A stretch of 64,000 nucleotides of DNA from Paenibacillus kyungheensis (GTDB lineage Bacteria; Bacillota; Bacilli; Paenibacillales; Paenibacillaceae), in NCBI RefSeq assembly GCF_028606985.1, contig NZ_CP117416.1, positions 4,899,001 through 4,963,000 of the forward strand, given 5' to 3'. Within the stretch, counting starts at the first letter, position 1; every line of letters begins with the position of its first letter. Positions 64,000 to 64,000 of the stretch are shown piece by piece. The notes under the pieces were generated by a model. That model worked only from the letters and a program-made list of their open reading frames with translations. It was not told the origin of the DNA and did not search any database. A program made the position numbers and the translations under genes.

Positions 64000-64000
64000 G

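Overview
The window looks like a chromosome segment from a Paenibacillus-type Gram-positive soil bacterium (family Paenibacillaceae, Firmicutes). The evidence is strong AGGAGG-type ribosome binding sites, several TTG/GTG starts, an LplA/LplB/LplC-type sugar ABC system, membrane AraC (YesN-like) and 7TMR-DISM regulators, an S-layer-homology protein, many Gfo/Idh/MocA dehydrogenases, and CsbD, BsaA-type and cytosolic alpha-amylase genes close to Bacillales proteins. Base composition is moderate (low to mid 40s % GC by eye), except for an AT-rich patch at about 6.1-8.25 kb. I saw no rRNA, tRNA, CRISPR array, prophage or transposase gene.

Layout. 0-6.1 kb: truncated sugar-binding lipoprotein, two small membrane proteins, acyl-CoA thioesterase, a large TPM-domain coiled-coil protein and a MOSC protein. 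6.15-8.25 kb: an AT-rich two-gene island of secreted proteins bounded by terminators. 8.25-18.6 kb: a minus-strand carbohydrate operon (binding lipoprotein, long intercistronic hairpin, two permeases, TIM-barrel isomerase, unknown toroid-like protein, LacZ-type GH2 galactosidase). Its control region holds a cre-like site between 15-bp repeats. 18.8-23.3 kb: three Gfo/Idh dehydrogenases and an AraC regulator. 23.4-29.4 kb: membrane AraC regulator, MFS transporter, ROK kinase and ROK repressor. 29.6-34.5 kb: Crp/Fnr-like regulator, PTS EIIC-like permease, FlxA-like protein, cupin and chemoreceptor.

35-38.4 kb: a 54-residue very basic peptide gene facing a three-gene operon (zinc-less alcohol dehydrogenase/quinone reductase, Era/dynamin-like GTPase, Ser/Thr kinase). 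38.6-42.7 kb: a second sugar cassette on the plus strand (isomerase, two Gfo/Idh proteins, AraC). 42.8-48.9 kb: a giant hybrid sensor kinase with two kinase modules, its REC-BTAD response regulator and an SLH protein. 49-64 kb: mostly single housekeeping or stress genes (quinone reductase, pyroglutamyl peptidase, glutathione peroxidase, rhodanese, alpha-amylase, three nitroreductases, AlkC, DUF72, alkaline phosphatase, photolyase, HAD phosphatase, CsbD) separated by clear rho-independent terminators.

How it fits together. The left half is a glycan/galactoside uptake and remodelling locus: ABC, MFS and PTS-like import, LacZ hydrolysis, and isomerase plus Gfo/Idh oxidation-reduction of released sugars. 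It is controlled by AraC, ROK and probably CcpA. The right half is signalling, redox and DNA-damage protection. I found no single system that is clearly new. The best candidates are the basic peptide / kinase / GTPase block, the double-kinase sensor with an altered H-box, the unknown toroid protein in the LacZ operon, and several structured intergenic elements. Functions come from motif reading without database searches.
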